From assembly GCF_017912535.1 (NCBI RefSeq), contig NZ_JAERQK010000010.1, positions 101,146 to 165,145 on the forward strand: a stretch of 64,000 bases of DNA, written 5' to 3'. The stretch is from Motiliproteus sediminis (GTDB taxonomy: Bacteria > Pseudomonadota > Gammaproteobacteria > Pseudomonadales > Balneatricaceae). The position numbers and the translations under genes are program-made. The notes under the pieces were generated by a model, which saw only the letters and a list, made by a program, of their open reading frames with translations, was not told where the DNA came from and ran no database searches. Each line of letters opens with the position of its first letter. The first letter of the stretch is position 1. Shown piece after piece: positions 57,027-64,000 of the stretch.

Positions 57027-57807
57027 GATTGCAACGGCACTGGCGCTTGGTGCCGTAATGCTGGTGCCGGTTGAGCGCTGGGCGCGGGGGGCGTTTCAAG
57101 CGCTCAGCGTCGATCCACTGCAGGGAGCTGACTGTGGTAGCTGTCACCTGGCAGGGGATAAGACCCGTAGCAGCAACTCGGCCCTGCTGACCGCACCGCC
57201 GGAGCAGTTGTGCAGCCGCTGTCATCCGGGTGCGCTGGAGGCCAGTCATCCCAGCGGCGTGTCGCCCAGCATGGCCGTGCCGCAATCGCTGCCACTGGAT
57301 TGGAAGGGTAACGTTACCTGCAGCACCTGCCACAGCATTCACGCCAGTGGTCACGGCGCCTTGCAGATAGCGGAACGGGGTGCCGCCTTCTGCACCCAAT
57401 GCCACGAGCTGAGCTTCTTCAGCAATATGGCCGATCAGGGCGGCTCGCTGCTGGTGTCCGGGCACATGACGTCCGGCAACGGCCTGGAAGCAGCGCAGAC
57501 CGATGAGTATTCGGTGCAGTGCATGGCATGCCATGACGAGCGTGGTCAGGGGCCGGGGGTAACGGTGGTAGGCGGTAATATCGCCCGCCACGCGACCGGG
57601 TCCATGGAGCACCCCATCGGTGTCGACTATCGCCAGGCTTTCGCTTTTGGCGGCTATCGCGATCCCGAACAGCTGCCGCCCTCGATCTCGCTGCCGGGCG
57701 GTCAGGTAAGCTGCATCTCTTGCCATCAGGGGTATAGCAGCACACATGGCCAGATGGTGGCCAGCAACGAGGGCTCGAACCTATGCTTTCAGTGCCACGA
57801 TCTATGA
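57004..57807 (+). CDS. Heptahaem c-type cytochrome
   Basis: The 267-residue product has a signal peptide (TALALGAVMLVPVERWARG) and seven CXXCH haem sites at residues 44, 70, 106, 130, 173, 237 and 261. The first four, with HPSG after the second and CSTCHSIHASGHGAL at the third, match the spacing of the tetrahaem protein at 37054. Many non-motif His could act as distal ligands. It should be periplasmic or membrane-attached and carry electrons. It overlaps both HAMP-like genes, so the three are one transcription and translation unit. Confidence 0.93.
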   Translation: MKQRRLVRIATALALGAVMLVPVERWARGAFQALSVDPLQGADCGSCHLAGDKTRSSNSALLTAPPEQLCSRCHPGALEASHPSGVSPSMAVPQSLPLDWKGNVTCSTCHSIHASGHGALQIAERGAAFCTQCHELSFFSNMADQGGSLLVSGHMTSGNGLEAAQTDEYSVQCMACHDERGQGPGVTVVGGNIARHATGSMEHPIGVDYRQAFAFGGYRDPEQLPPSISLPGGQVSCISCHQGYSSTHGQMVASNEGSNLCFQCHDL

Positions 57808-58379
57808 AGTCCGCGGCCGACAACAACATTCACGGCCATCGGGTGCGCCGGCGTAAACTGATCGACCTGCGTCTGCAGGGTTGGTTGCTGTTAGCGTTGG
57901 TAGTGCTGGAAACGGCGATGCTGGTTGCGGCGATGATCTTTCTCTATTTCCGCTTCAGCGCCGCCATTGAAGCCAACCTGTTTACCATTCACCGCTCGGC
58001 GCAGCAGCCGCTGTTGCCGCTGTTTCTGAAAGAGATGGCGATCGTGATCGTCACCATGGGGGTGATCAACACGCTGGCGCTGATCCTGGCTAACGGGCTG
58101 TGGATGGGGCACATCAAACGGGTGCTGGCGGCGTTCCGGCAGCAGTTGCAAAAGGTGGGGCGGCTTGACCTAACCCCTGGCCTGTCCGACCCGCAACCCG
58201 AGCATGAGGTGCTGGCACTACTGGAGTCCTGGCGCGCGCGCGAAGTGGCGCGCTGCGAGCGCGTGGATGAGTTGCTGGAGCACCTGAAACAGTTTGCCGA
58301 TAGTGGTACCGACATCGACCCGCACCAGTTGGCCCACTGGGCTAACGAGCTTGATCATACCCTGCAAGAGGTGCGTTAG
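57804..58379 (+). CDS. Second HAMP-like inner-membrane protein
   Basis: A 191-residue protein with helices at about 27-49 and 77-99 and a cytoplasmic C-terminal part of about 90 residues: HIKRVLAAFRQQLQKVGRLD then HEVLALLESWRAREVARCERVDELLEHLK, a likely coiled-coil. No output domain is seen. The ATG overlaps the cytochrome stop (ATGA). The order membrane protein, cytochrome, membrane protein suggests a complex. Function unknown. Confidence 0.7.
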   Translation: MKSAADNNIHGHRVRRRKLIDLRLQGWLLLALVVLETAMLVAAMIFLYFRFSAAIEANLFTIHRSAQQPLLPLFLKEMAIVIVTMGVINTLALILANGLWMGHIKRVLAAFRQQLQKVGRLDLTPGLSDPQPEHEVLALLESWRAREVARCERVDELLEHLKQFADSGTDIDPHQLAHWANELDHTLQEVR

Positions 58380-58398
58380 TATCGGGACCAGAAACTGA

Positions 58399-58422
58399 AA
58401 AAGCCCTCGAATGAGGGCTTTT
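58399..58422. terminator. Bidirectional Rho-independent terminator
   Basis: AAAAGCCCTC-GAAT-GAGGGCTTTT is a perfect 10-base stem with T-runs on both strands. It ends the cytochrome operon on the plus strand and putP on the minus strand. Confidence 0.88.
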
Positions 58423-58448
58423 ATCGGTTGCTGCGGTTAGCGCGCCGC

Positions 58449-59945
58449 TCAGGCGTTAGCGGTCACCGCGTTGCTGCTGTCTTCCAGTAGCGCTTCCACC
58501 TGCTCGAACTTCTCAGTGACCGAGCGCTTGGGCGCCGGGGTCAGCAGGGTGGCGATGATGATGGCGACGGTCGCCAGAATCATACCGGGGATGATCTCGT
58601 ACAGATCAAACCAGCCACCGGAGAGCTGCTTCCACACCACCACGGTGACCCCACCGACGATGATGCCGGCCAGGGCGCCTGCCTTGTTCATGCGCTTCCA
58701 GTACAGCGACAGAATCAACGCCGGGCCAAAGGCGGCGCCGAAGCCGGCCCAGGCGTAGGAAACCAGTTCCAGTACCTTGGAGTCGGGATCGAGGGCGAAG
58801 GTCAGCGCCACCAGAGCGATACCGATCACCGCAATACGACCCACCATCACCAGCTCCCGCTGGGAGGCGTCTTTACGGAACAGCGCCTTGTAGAAGTCTT
58901 CTGCCAGGGCTGACGACGAGACCAGCAGCTGGGAGTCTGCCGTGCTCATGATGGCGGCCAGGATCGCGGCCAGCAGAATACCGGCAACCACCGGGTGGAA
59001 CAGGGCGTCAACCAGCACCATGAATACTTTCTCTTCATCACCGAGCGGATTGTTGAGGTAACCGATGGCGGCAAAGCCCACCAGACAGGCACCCAGCATC
59101 GACAAGCCGGACCAGATTACCGCGATACGGCGGGCGGTCGGTACGTCGTTCTGGCTGGCAATCCCTTTGAAGCGCGCCAGAATATGGGGCTGACCAAAGT
59201 AACCCAGACCCCAGCCGAGCAGTGACAGCACCGCGATCAGGCTCAGTGCGTTACCGTCGGTACCAGTGAACATGTTCAGCAGTTCCGGGTTCTTGGCTTC
59301 CATCGCGGCCCAGGTTTCACCCATGCCGCCGACCTGATTCATCGCCACCAGTGGCACGATGATAAGCGCCGCGGCCATCAACAGTCCCTGCACTACGTCA
59401 GTCCAGGATACCGCCAGGAAGCCGCCGAACAGGGTGTAGGAGATCACGGCTACCGCACCGATTATGACCGCCAGGGTGTAATCGAAGCCAAATACGGTTT
59501 CAAACAGCTTACCGCCGGCGACCAGGCCGGAGCTGGTGTAGAACAGGAAGAACAGCAGCACGAAGATGGCGGAGATTACCCGCAGGCTATGGTTGCCGTC
59601 TTCAAACCGTTTTTCGAAGAACGCCGGCAGGGTCAGGGCGTCATCGGCTTCCTTGGAGTAGACACGCAGGCGCTGGGCGACCAGCAGCCAGTTCAGCCAG
59701 GTACCGACCAGCAGGCCGCCAGCGAGCCAGAATACCTCGTAACCGGCAGCCATGGCATAACCGGGCAGGCCGAGCAGCAGCCAGCCACTCATATCGGACG
59801 CGCCGGCGGACAGAGCGCTCGGAATCGGGCCGAGATTACGGCCACCGAGAATATAGTCGGACAGATCCTGGGTGCGGCGGTAGGCAACTACGCCGATCCA
59901 GAGCATCAACGCCAGATAGGCGATAAAAGTGAGGGTAACAATCAT
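58449..59945 (-). CDS. putP: Sodium/proline symporter
   Basis: A 498-residue SSS-family symporter with 13 predicted helices. The sequence begins VTLTFIAYLALMLWIGVVAYR and has GWLLLGLPGYAMAAGYE, LWLAGGLLVGTWLNWLLVAQRLRVYSKEADDALTLP fragments, then SLLGWGLGYFGQPHILARF, as in PutP of E. coli. It imports proline with Na+ to feed PutA, with its own start 205 bases from the end of putA. Terminated by the hairpin at 58399-58422. Confidence 0.95.
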   Translation of the reverse strand: MIVTLTFIAYLALMLWIGVVAYRRTQDLSDYILGGRNLGPIPSALSAGASDMSGWLLLGLPGYAMAAGYEVFWLAGGLLVGTWLNWLLVAQRLRVYSKEADDALTLPAFFEKRFEDGNHSLRVISAIFVLLFFLFYTSSGLVAGGKLFETVFGFDYTLAVIIGAVAVISYTLFGGFLAVSWTDVVQGLLMAAALIIVPLVAMNQVGGMGETWAAMEAKNPELLNMFTGTDGNALSLIAVLSLLGWGLGYFGQPHILARFKGIASQNDVPTARRIAVIWSGLSMLGACLVGFAAIGYLNNPLGDEEKVFMVLVDALFHPVVAGILLAAILAAIMSTADSQLLVSSSALAEDFYKALFRKDASQRELVMVGRIAVIGIALVALTFALDPDSKVLELVSYAWAGFGAAFGPALILSLYWKRMNKAGALAGIIVGGVTVVVWKQLSGGWFDLYEIIPGMILATVAIIIATLLTPAPKRSVTEKFEQVEALLEDSSNAVTANA

Positions 59946-60114
59946 GGGTTGGGACCTCGTTGTTATAGGTAAGCCGGGGTGACCCGGTCATCGCTTGTGT
60001 CCTGATCGTCGCTCCTCCACGACGACTTGACGCTAACGGTCAACGGACGTGCCCTTGCGGGCGGTGCCACCAGAGCCGGCCTGGCGTGGTGGCGGGGGTC
60101 CTTCCTGGACGCAC

Positions 60115-60140
60115 AAAAAGGGGAGCACCCGGTGCTCCCC
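60115..60140 (-). terminator. Rho-independent terminator for putA
   Basis: On the minus strand GGGGAGCACC pairs with GGTGCTCCCC and is followed by a run of five T. It lies 11 bases after the putA stop. Confidence 0.83.
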
Positions 60141-60150
60141 TCAGGGACTT

Positions 60151-63100
60151 TTACGCGACCTCTTCTTCGGCTTTGTCACCCAGCGACAGCAGCGTGGCGT
60201 TGCCGCCGACGGCGGTGGTATTGATGGTGCGGGTGCGCTCGGTAGCGAAGCGCAGCAGGTAGTGGGGGCCGCCCGCCTTGGGTCCGGTTCCCGACAGTCC
60301 CATGCCGCCGAATGGCTGCACCCCGACCACCGCGCCGATCTGGTTGCGGTTGACGTAGACGTTGCCGACCCGAACACGGCTGTCGATGTAGGCGGCCGTG
60401 CCTTCGTTACGGGAGTGAATGCCCAGAGTCAGGCCGTAGCCGGAGGCGTTGATCTCGTCGATCACGGCGTCCAGTTCGCTGGCCTTGAAGCGCACAATAT
60501 GCAGGATGGGGCCAAACTGCTCGCGTGCCAGCTCGTTCATGCTTCCAATCTCGAACGCAGTCGGGGCGACGAAGTGACCGTTGCCGCACTCGGCCGGCAA
60601 TTCGCACTGGTAGACGAACTTGGCGGAGTCGCGCATCTGCTCGATGTGGGCGTTGAGCTTGGCCTTGGCGTCAGCGTCGATCACCGGACCGACGTCGGTC
60701 TTGTAGGCCTCGGGATTGCCGATGGTCAGCTCTTGCATCGCCCCCTTGATCAGCTCGACGATGCGATCTGCGACATCCTCCTGCACGTAGAGTACCCGCA
60801 GCGCCGAACAGCGCTGCCCGGCGCTGGTGAACGAGGAGTGAACCACGTCGTTGACCACCTGCTCCGGCAGCGCGGTGCTGTCGACCAGCATCGCGTTCTG
60901 GCCGCCGGTTTCGGCAACGAAGGTGGCGATCGGGCCGTTGCGGCCGGCCAGGGTCTTGTTAATCAGCTGGGCGGTTTCGGTGGAACCGGTAAAGGCCACG
61001 CCGGCGATGCGCGGATCGCTGGTCAGGGCGCCACCGATTTCGGCACCTTTGCCCGGCAGCAACTGGATGGCGCCAGCCGGTACTCCGGCTTCGAGCAGCA
61101 GTTCGATGGCGCGGTGGGCGATCAGGCCGGTCTGCTCGGCCGGTTTGGCGATGACGGTGTTGCCCGCAGCAAGGGCGGCCACCACCTGGCCGATGAAGAT
61201 CGCCAGCGGGAAGTTCCAGGGACTGATGCAGAGGAATACGCCGCGGCCTTCCAGGTACAGCTCATTGGATTCGCCGGTCGGCCCCGGCAGTTCGATCACA
61301 CTACCGAAGCGGGCGCGGGCCTGATTGGCATAGTAGCGGCAGAAATCGACCGCCTCGCGCACTTCATCGATACCGTCCTGCAGGGACTTGCCTGCTTCAC
61401 GGGTGCACAGCGCCATCAGCTCGGCGCGATGCTGCTCCATCAGGTCGGCCATTTTTTCCAGCGTCTGGGCGCGAACTTCCGCGTCGGTATCGTTCCAGCG
61501 GGTGAACGCCGCCGCGGCAATATCCAGCGCTTGCCCCGCCAGTTCGGCGTTGGCCCAGCCGATGGTGCCCACTTTCTGGCGTTGGTCGAAGGGGCTGAAT
61601 ACATCCTGTTTGGCCGCGCTGGCGACGGTGGCGCCGTTGATGATGGGGCCGGCGGCCCAGTTGCGCTGGTCAAACTGACGAATGGCGGACATCAGGGTCT
61701 GTTGTTCGGCGTTGATGTTCATATTGATCCCTTCTGAATTGATGCGGTCGCTCCCCAGAATCTGGGACGGCAACGGAATACGGTCGTTGGAGAGGCTGTC
61801 GAAGGCCAGCAGCTGCTGCACCGGATGGTGGACCAGGTCGGCCACCGGGGTGCGGGCGTCAACCAGACGGTGCACGAACGACGAATTGGCGCCGTTTTCC
61901 AGCAGCCGGCGGACCAGATAGGGCAGCAGGTCCTTGTGGGCGCCGACCGGGGCGTAGATGCGGCAGCGGGTGGATTGATCAGCAAGAACCGCGTCGTAGA
62001 GGGCATCACCCATGCCGTGCAGGCGCTGGAACTCGTAGCGGTCGCTGTTGGCCATGGTCATGATCGCGGCCACCGTGTGGGCGTTGTGGGTGGCGAACTG
62101 GGGCTCGATGCGGCCAACGGTCAGGTCACTGAGCAGGAAGCGGGCGCAGGCGAGATAAGCGCAGTCGGTGCCCTCCTTGCGGGTGTACACCGGGTAGCCA
62201 TTGAGACCGAACTGCTGCGAGTGCTTGATTTCGCTGTCCCAGTAGGCGCCTTTCACCAGTCGTACCGGAATCGGATCGCCCTGCTCGGCGGCCAGCTTGG
62301 TCAGCCAGCAGAGCACCGGCAATGCGCGCTTCTGGTAGGCCTGAACCACCAGCCCCAGTTTGCCCCAGCCCTTGGCAGCAGCCGAGTTGTAGACTGCCTT
62401 GAACAGGTCCAGGGAGAGCTCCAGTCGGTCCGCCTCTTCGGCGTCGATGGTGATTCCCACATCCAGTTTGCGCGCGGTTCTAACCAGCTCGATTACGCGC
62501 TCGACCAGCTCGGTCAGCACTCGGTCGCGGTTGGCGACTTCGTAGCGCGGATGGAGCGCCGACAGCTTGATTGAGATAGTGGGCTTGCCGCTGCGGCTTT
62601 CGATATTGCTGGCGCCACCGACCTTTTCGATCGCCTGCAGATAATCGCGGAAGTAGCGGTCGGCGTCGGCCATGGTGAAGGCCGCTTCACCGAGCATGTC
62701 GTAGGAGTAGGTGTAACCTTTCTTGCGGCAGTCGCCACCGTTGGTGACCGCTTCGTCGATCTTGCGGCCCAGCACAAACTGCTTGCCCATGATCTTCATC
62801 GCCTGATACATCGCCTTGCGAATCACCGGTTCGCCGGCACGGTTGACCAGACGCTTGAGCAGGTGGTTGGGGTTGCCGTCCATATCCTTGTCGAGGCTGA
62901 CGATCTTGCCGGTCAGCATCAGTCCCCAAGTGGAGGCGTTGACCAACAGTGATTCGCTGTTGCCCATATGCCGTTTCCAGTCAGCGCCGGCCAGCTTGTT
63001 GCGGATCAGCGCGTCGGCGGTGTCGGCATCGGGGATGCGCATCAGCGCTTCCGCCAGACACATCAGAATCACACCCTCTTCGGTATCGAGGCTGTATTCC

Positions 63101-63336
63101 TGCAGCAATTTGTCGATGTTGTGCAGTGCCTTGTCGTTGGCGCGTACCGTTTCTACCTGGCGGGTAGCACAGTCGGTAATCTGTTGAAGTTCGGATTCGC
63201 TCGGTGTGGCGAGGGGCAGCAGTTCGCGAAGGTAAGCGTCTTCGTCGACGGCATAGTTCTGCGTGATGAGTTGCTCGATGGCGCTGAGGTCCTGATTCAG
63301 GAAGTCGCCCTTGAGCACGTCGCTAGCTTTAAACAT
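60151..63336 (-). CDS. putA: Bifunctional proline dehydrogenase / P5C dehydrogenase
   Basis: PutA oxidises proline to P5C with FAD and then to glutamate with NAD+. The 1061-residue product has an N-terminal helical arm and the PRODH barrel (about residues 90-480; KLSALHPRYE, LRLVKGAYWD-type strand, YAPVGAHKDLLPYLVRRLLENGANSS in fragments). The aldehyde dehydrogenase domain follows (about 540-1030; FVAETGGQNAML, TSAGQRCSALRVLYV with the catalytic Cys). It lacks the N-terminal ribbon-helix-helix DNA-binding domain of E. coli PutA, so it cannot repress its own operon. It is transcribed in the same direction as putP but with a terminator between. Confidence 0.95.
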   Translation of the reverse strand: MFKASDVLKGDFLNQDLSAIEQLITQNYAVDEDAYLRELLPLATPSESELQQITDCATRQVETVRANDKALHNIDKLLQEYSLDTEEGVILMCLAEALMRIPDADTADALIRNKLAGADWKRHMGNSESLLVNASTWGLMLTGKIVSLDKDMDGNPNHLLKRLVNRAGEPVIRKAMYQAMKIMGKQFVLGRKIDEAVTNGGDCRKKGYTYSYDMLGEAAFTMADADRYFRDYLQAIEKVGGASNIESRSGKPTISIKLSALHPRYEVANRDRVLTELVERVIELVRTARKLDVGITIDAEEADRLELSLDLFKAVYNSAAAKGWGKLGLVVQAYQKRALPVLCWLTKLAAEQGDPIPVRLVKGAYWDSEIKHSQQFGLNGYPVYTRKEGTDCAYLACARFLLSDLTVGRIEPQFATHNAHTVAAIMTMANSDRYEFQRLHGMGDALYDAVLADQSTRCRIYAPVGAHKDLLPYLVRRLLENGANSSFVHRLVDARTPVADLVHHPVQQLLAFDSLSNDRIPLPSQILGSDRINSEGINMNINAEQQTLMSAIRQFDQRNWAAGPIINGATVASAAKQDVFSPFDQRQKVGTIGWANAELAGQALDIAAAAFTRWNDTDAEVRAQTLEKMADLMEQHRAELMALCTREAGKSLQDGIDEVREAVDFCRYYANQARARFGSVIELPGPTGESNELYLEGRGVFLCISPWNFPLAIFIGQVVAALAAGNTVIAKPAEQTGLIAHRAIELLLEAGVPAGAIQLLPGKGAEIGGALTSDPRIAGVAFTGSTETAQLINKTLAGRNGPIATFVAETGGQNAMLVDSTALPEQVVNDVVHSSFTSAGQRCSALRVLYVQEDVADRIVELIKGAMQELTIGNPEAYKTDVGPVIDADAKAKLNAHIEQMRDSAKFVYQCELPAECGNGHFVAPTAFEIGSMNELAREQFGPILHIVRFKASELDAVIDEINASGYGLTLGIHSRNEGTAAYIDSRVRVGNVYVNRNQIGAVVGVQPFGGMGLSGTGPKAGGPHYLLRFATERTRTINTTAVGGNATLLSLGDKAEEEVA

Positions 63337-63484
63337 AGAGTCACCCTCAGAAGATGGGTAGCCTGCCGATGGCTTGATTGTTATCGGGGTATTCGGCCGC
63401 GGGCATAGAGCCGCTGTCGTCAGCGGTCCGGCGTTGAAGCTCCGCGCGAACGATAAAGGCTACGATGTGCGGGGGTGTTTGATC

Positions 63485-63516
63485 TTGCGAAAAGCGCGGT
63501 TGTTTTTGCGAAAAGC
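63485..63516. promoter_or_regulatory. Direct repeat TTGCGAAAAGC, 21 bases apart, upstream of putA
   Basis: TTGCGAAAAGC occurs at 63485-63495 and again at 63506-63516, identical and exactly 21 bases apart, i.e. on the same face of the helix, 149-180 bases before the putA ATG. Such spacing is usual for AraC-family activators, and a PruR-type AraC protein activates putA in Pseudomonas. No AraC gene is in the window. Confidence 0.55.
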
Positions 63517-63568
63517 TCTTACGCCGGCGGGACCTGAAGCCCGTCGGGAGGGGTAACTCAGGCCGCCG

Positions 63569-63760
63569 TTAGTGCTGGTGGCGGTAGTGGCGGATGTACG
63601 CTTTGGCGTCGCGTTCGCTATGGGCGAAATAGACCACGCGGCCGAGTAGTCGTCCTGTCAGTTCCGGGCCGTCGGGGTAACGAACAACCCAGAAACTGCG
63701 TTCGCCGTGACACTCGATCTGATGTTGGTCATCGGCAACAGGGAGATGCGAACTGGCCAT
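63569..63760 (-). CDS. Unrecognised 63-residue protein
   Basis: Starts at ATG 63760 after a strong AAGGAG with eight-base spacing and ends TGA-free in a His-rich tail (AYIRHYRHQH). The middle reads SFWVVRYPDGPELTGRLLGRV. No signal or membrane segment. I do not recognise it; the good ribosome site and compact sense suggest a real small gene. It precedes the putA control region. Confidence 0.6.
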   Translation of the reverse strand: MASSHLPVADDQHQIECHGERSFWVVRYPDGPELTGRLLGRVVYFAHSERDAKAYIRHYRHQH

Positions 63761-63901
63761 GGTAAGGCTCCTTATCATCCTGTACACACTTAAGCGTAGC
63801 GGCCATTGGCGCCAAGGGTTGAGTTGCAGAGTAAAAAAAGGTTTTACCGTTTATGGTGTGGAGCGAGCAGTAACGGCGCGGAGCGGTCATGTTAGGTGGC
63901 C

Positions 63902-64000
63902 GACTAAATCTGCGTTTCAAGCTCCTTCCACTGCAATCAGATAGTCTTTGTTCCGCCCACCCGGGCGGGTCACTTTTTGTCCGTCGTGACAAAAAGTAAC
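63902..64000 (+). repeat. Partial third copy of the repeat element at the window edge
   Basis: GACTAAATCTGCGTTTCAAGCT matches GATTAAATCTGCGTTTCAAG at 171-190. The core CGCCCACCCGGGCG follows at 63954-63967, and a hairpin with arms GTCACTTTTTGTC / GACAAAAAGTAAC (one mismatch) fills 63969-64000. The copy continues beyond the window. Confidence 0.72.

Noticed and set aside
60049..61737. 562-codon plus-strand frame opposite putA
   Set aside because: It is antisense to the P5C dehydrogenase part of putA and reads as a Gly/Gln/His-rich shadow with no family features.

Overview
The window is GC-rich, densely coded DNA from a gammaproteobacterial chromosome. Gene content and order point to the Pseudomonadales/Oceanospirillales side of the class. 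The run purN-purM-DUF2066-perM-hda ... wrbA-arsC-yihY-acyP ... proS resembles, from memory, the Pseudomonas aeruginosa PA0944-PA0956 block, and the hutC/hutIGUH and putP/putA loci are also of the type seen there. I see no phage, integrase, transposase, CRISPR array, tRNA or rRNA gene. I cannot name the genus.

Layout. 0-1 kb: the 3' end of dnaB, then a non-coding repeat element with inverted ends; a third partial copy runs off the right edge of the window. 1-6 kb: bioA with a thioesterase, dodecin, and a C1/amino-acid pair (formate-THF ligase plus class V aminotransferase). 6-12.7 kb: small housekeeping and poorly characterised genes (OmpA-like barrel, tautomerase, MFS with divergent LysR, redoxin, yceH, DUF924, DUF938, periplasmic metallo-beta-lactamase fold). 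12.8-15.2 kb: a small unknown protein and an orphan PAS histidine kinase. 15.2-21.6 kb: complete histidine degradation locus (hutI-G-U-H) with divergent repressor hutC and a HutC-like operator. 21.6-29 kb: thpR, a LapD-like degenerate GGDEF/EAL receptor, and a compact operon purM-purN-DUF3108-pyk-ygjP. 29-36 kb: DUF2066-perM-hda-zinc-ribbon, arsC-wrbA-DUF2069, yihY-acyP, and a lytic transglycosylase with a lipoprotein.

36-48.4 kb: cytochrome c', a tetrahaem cytochrome c, two envelope proteins, a Sel1 protein, a SulP transporter next to a ribbon-helix-helix regulator, racemase/peptidase genes, phnA with a very small membrane protein translated just after it, proS, a DUF523 protein and a ChaN-like lipoprotein. 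48.5-54.4 kb: six-gene Mrp Na+/H+ antiporter operon (mrpA/B fused, then C-G). 54.4-58.4 kb: cytoplasmic asparaginase, then an HTH regulator, two HAMP-like membrane proteins and a heptahaem cytochrome. 58.4-63.4 kb: proline use (putP, putA) with a 21-bp-spaced direct repeat upstream of putA.

Taken together the genes suggest a respiring, amino-acid-eating, salt-tolerant bacterium. Histidine, proline and asparagine feed glutamate/aspartate pools, Mrp and PutP handle sodium, and several c-type cytochromes lie in two places. The least explained part is the 55.6-58.4 kb group, in which two short HAMP-like membrane proteins without any output domain bracket a seven-haem cytochrome. Its first four haem sites match in spacing the separate tetrahaem cytochrome at 37 kb. 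All functional statements rest on reading translated sequences and motifs; no database search was run.
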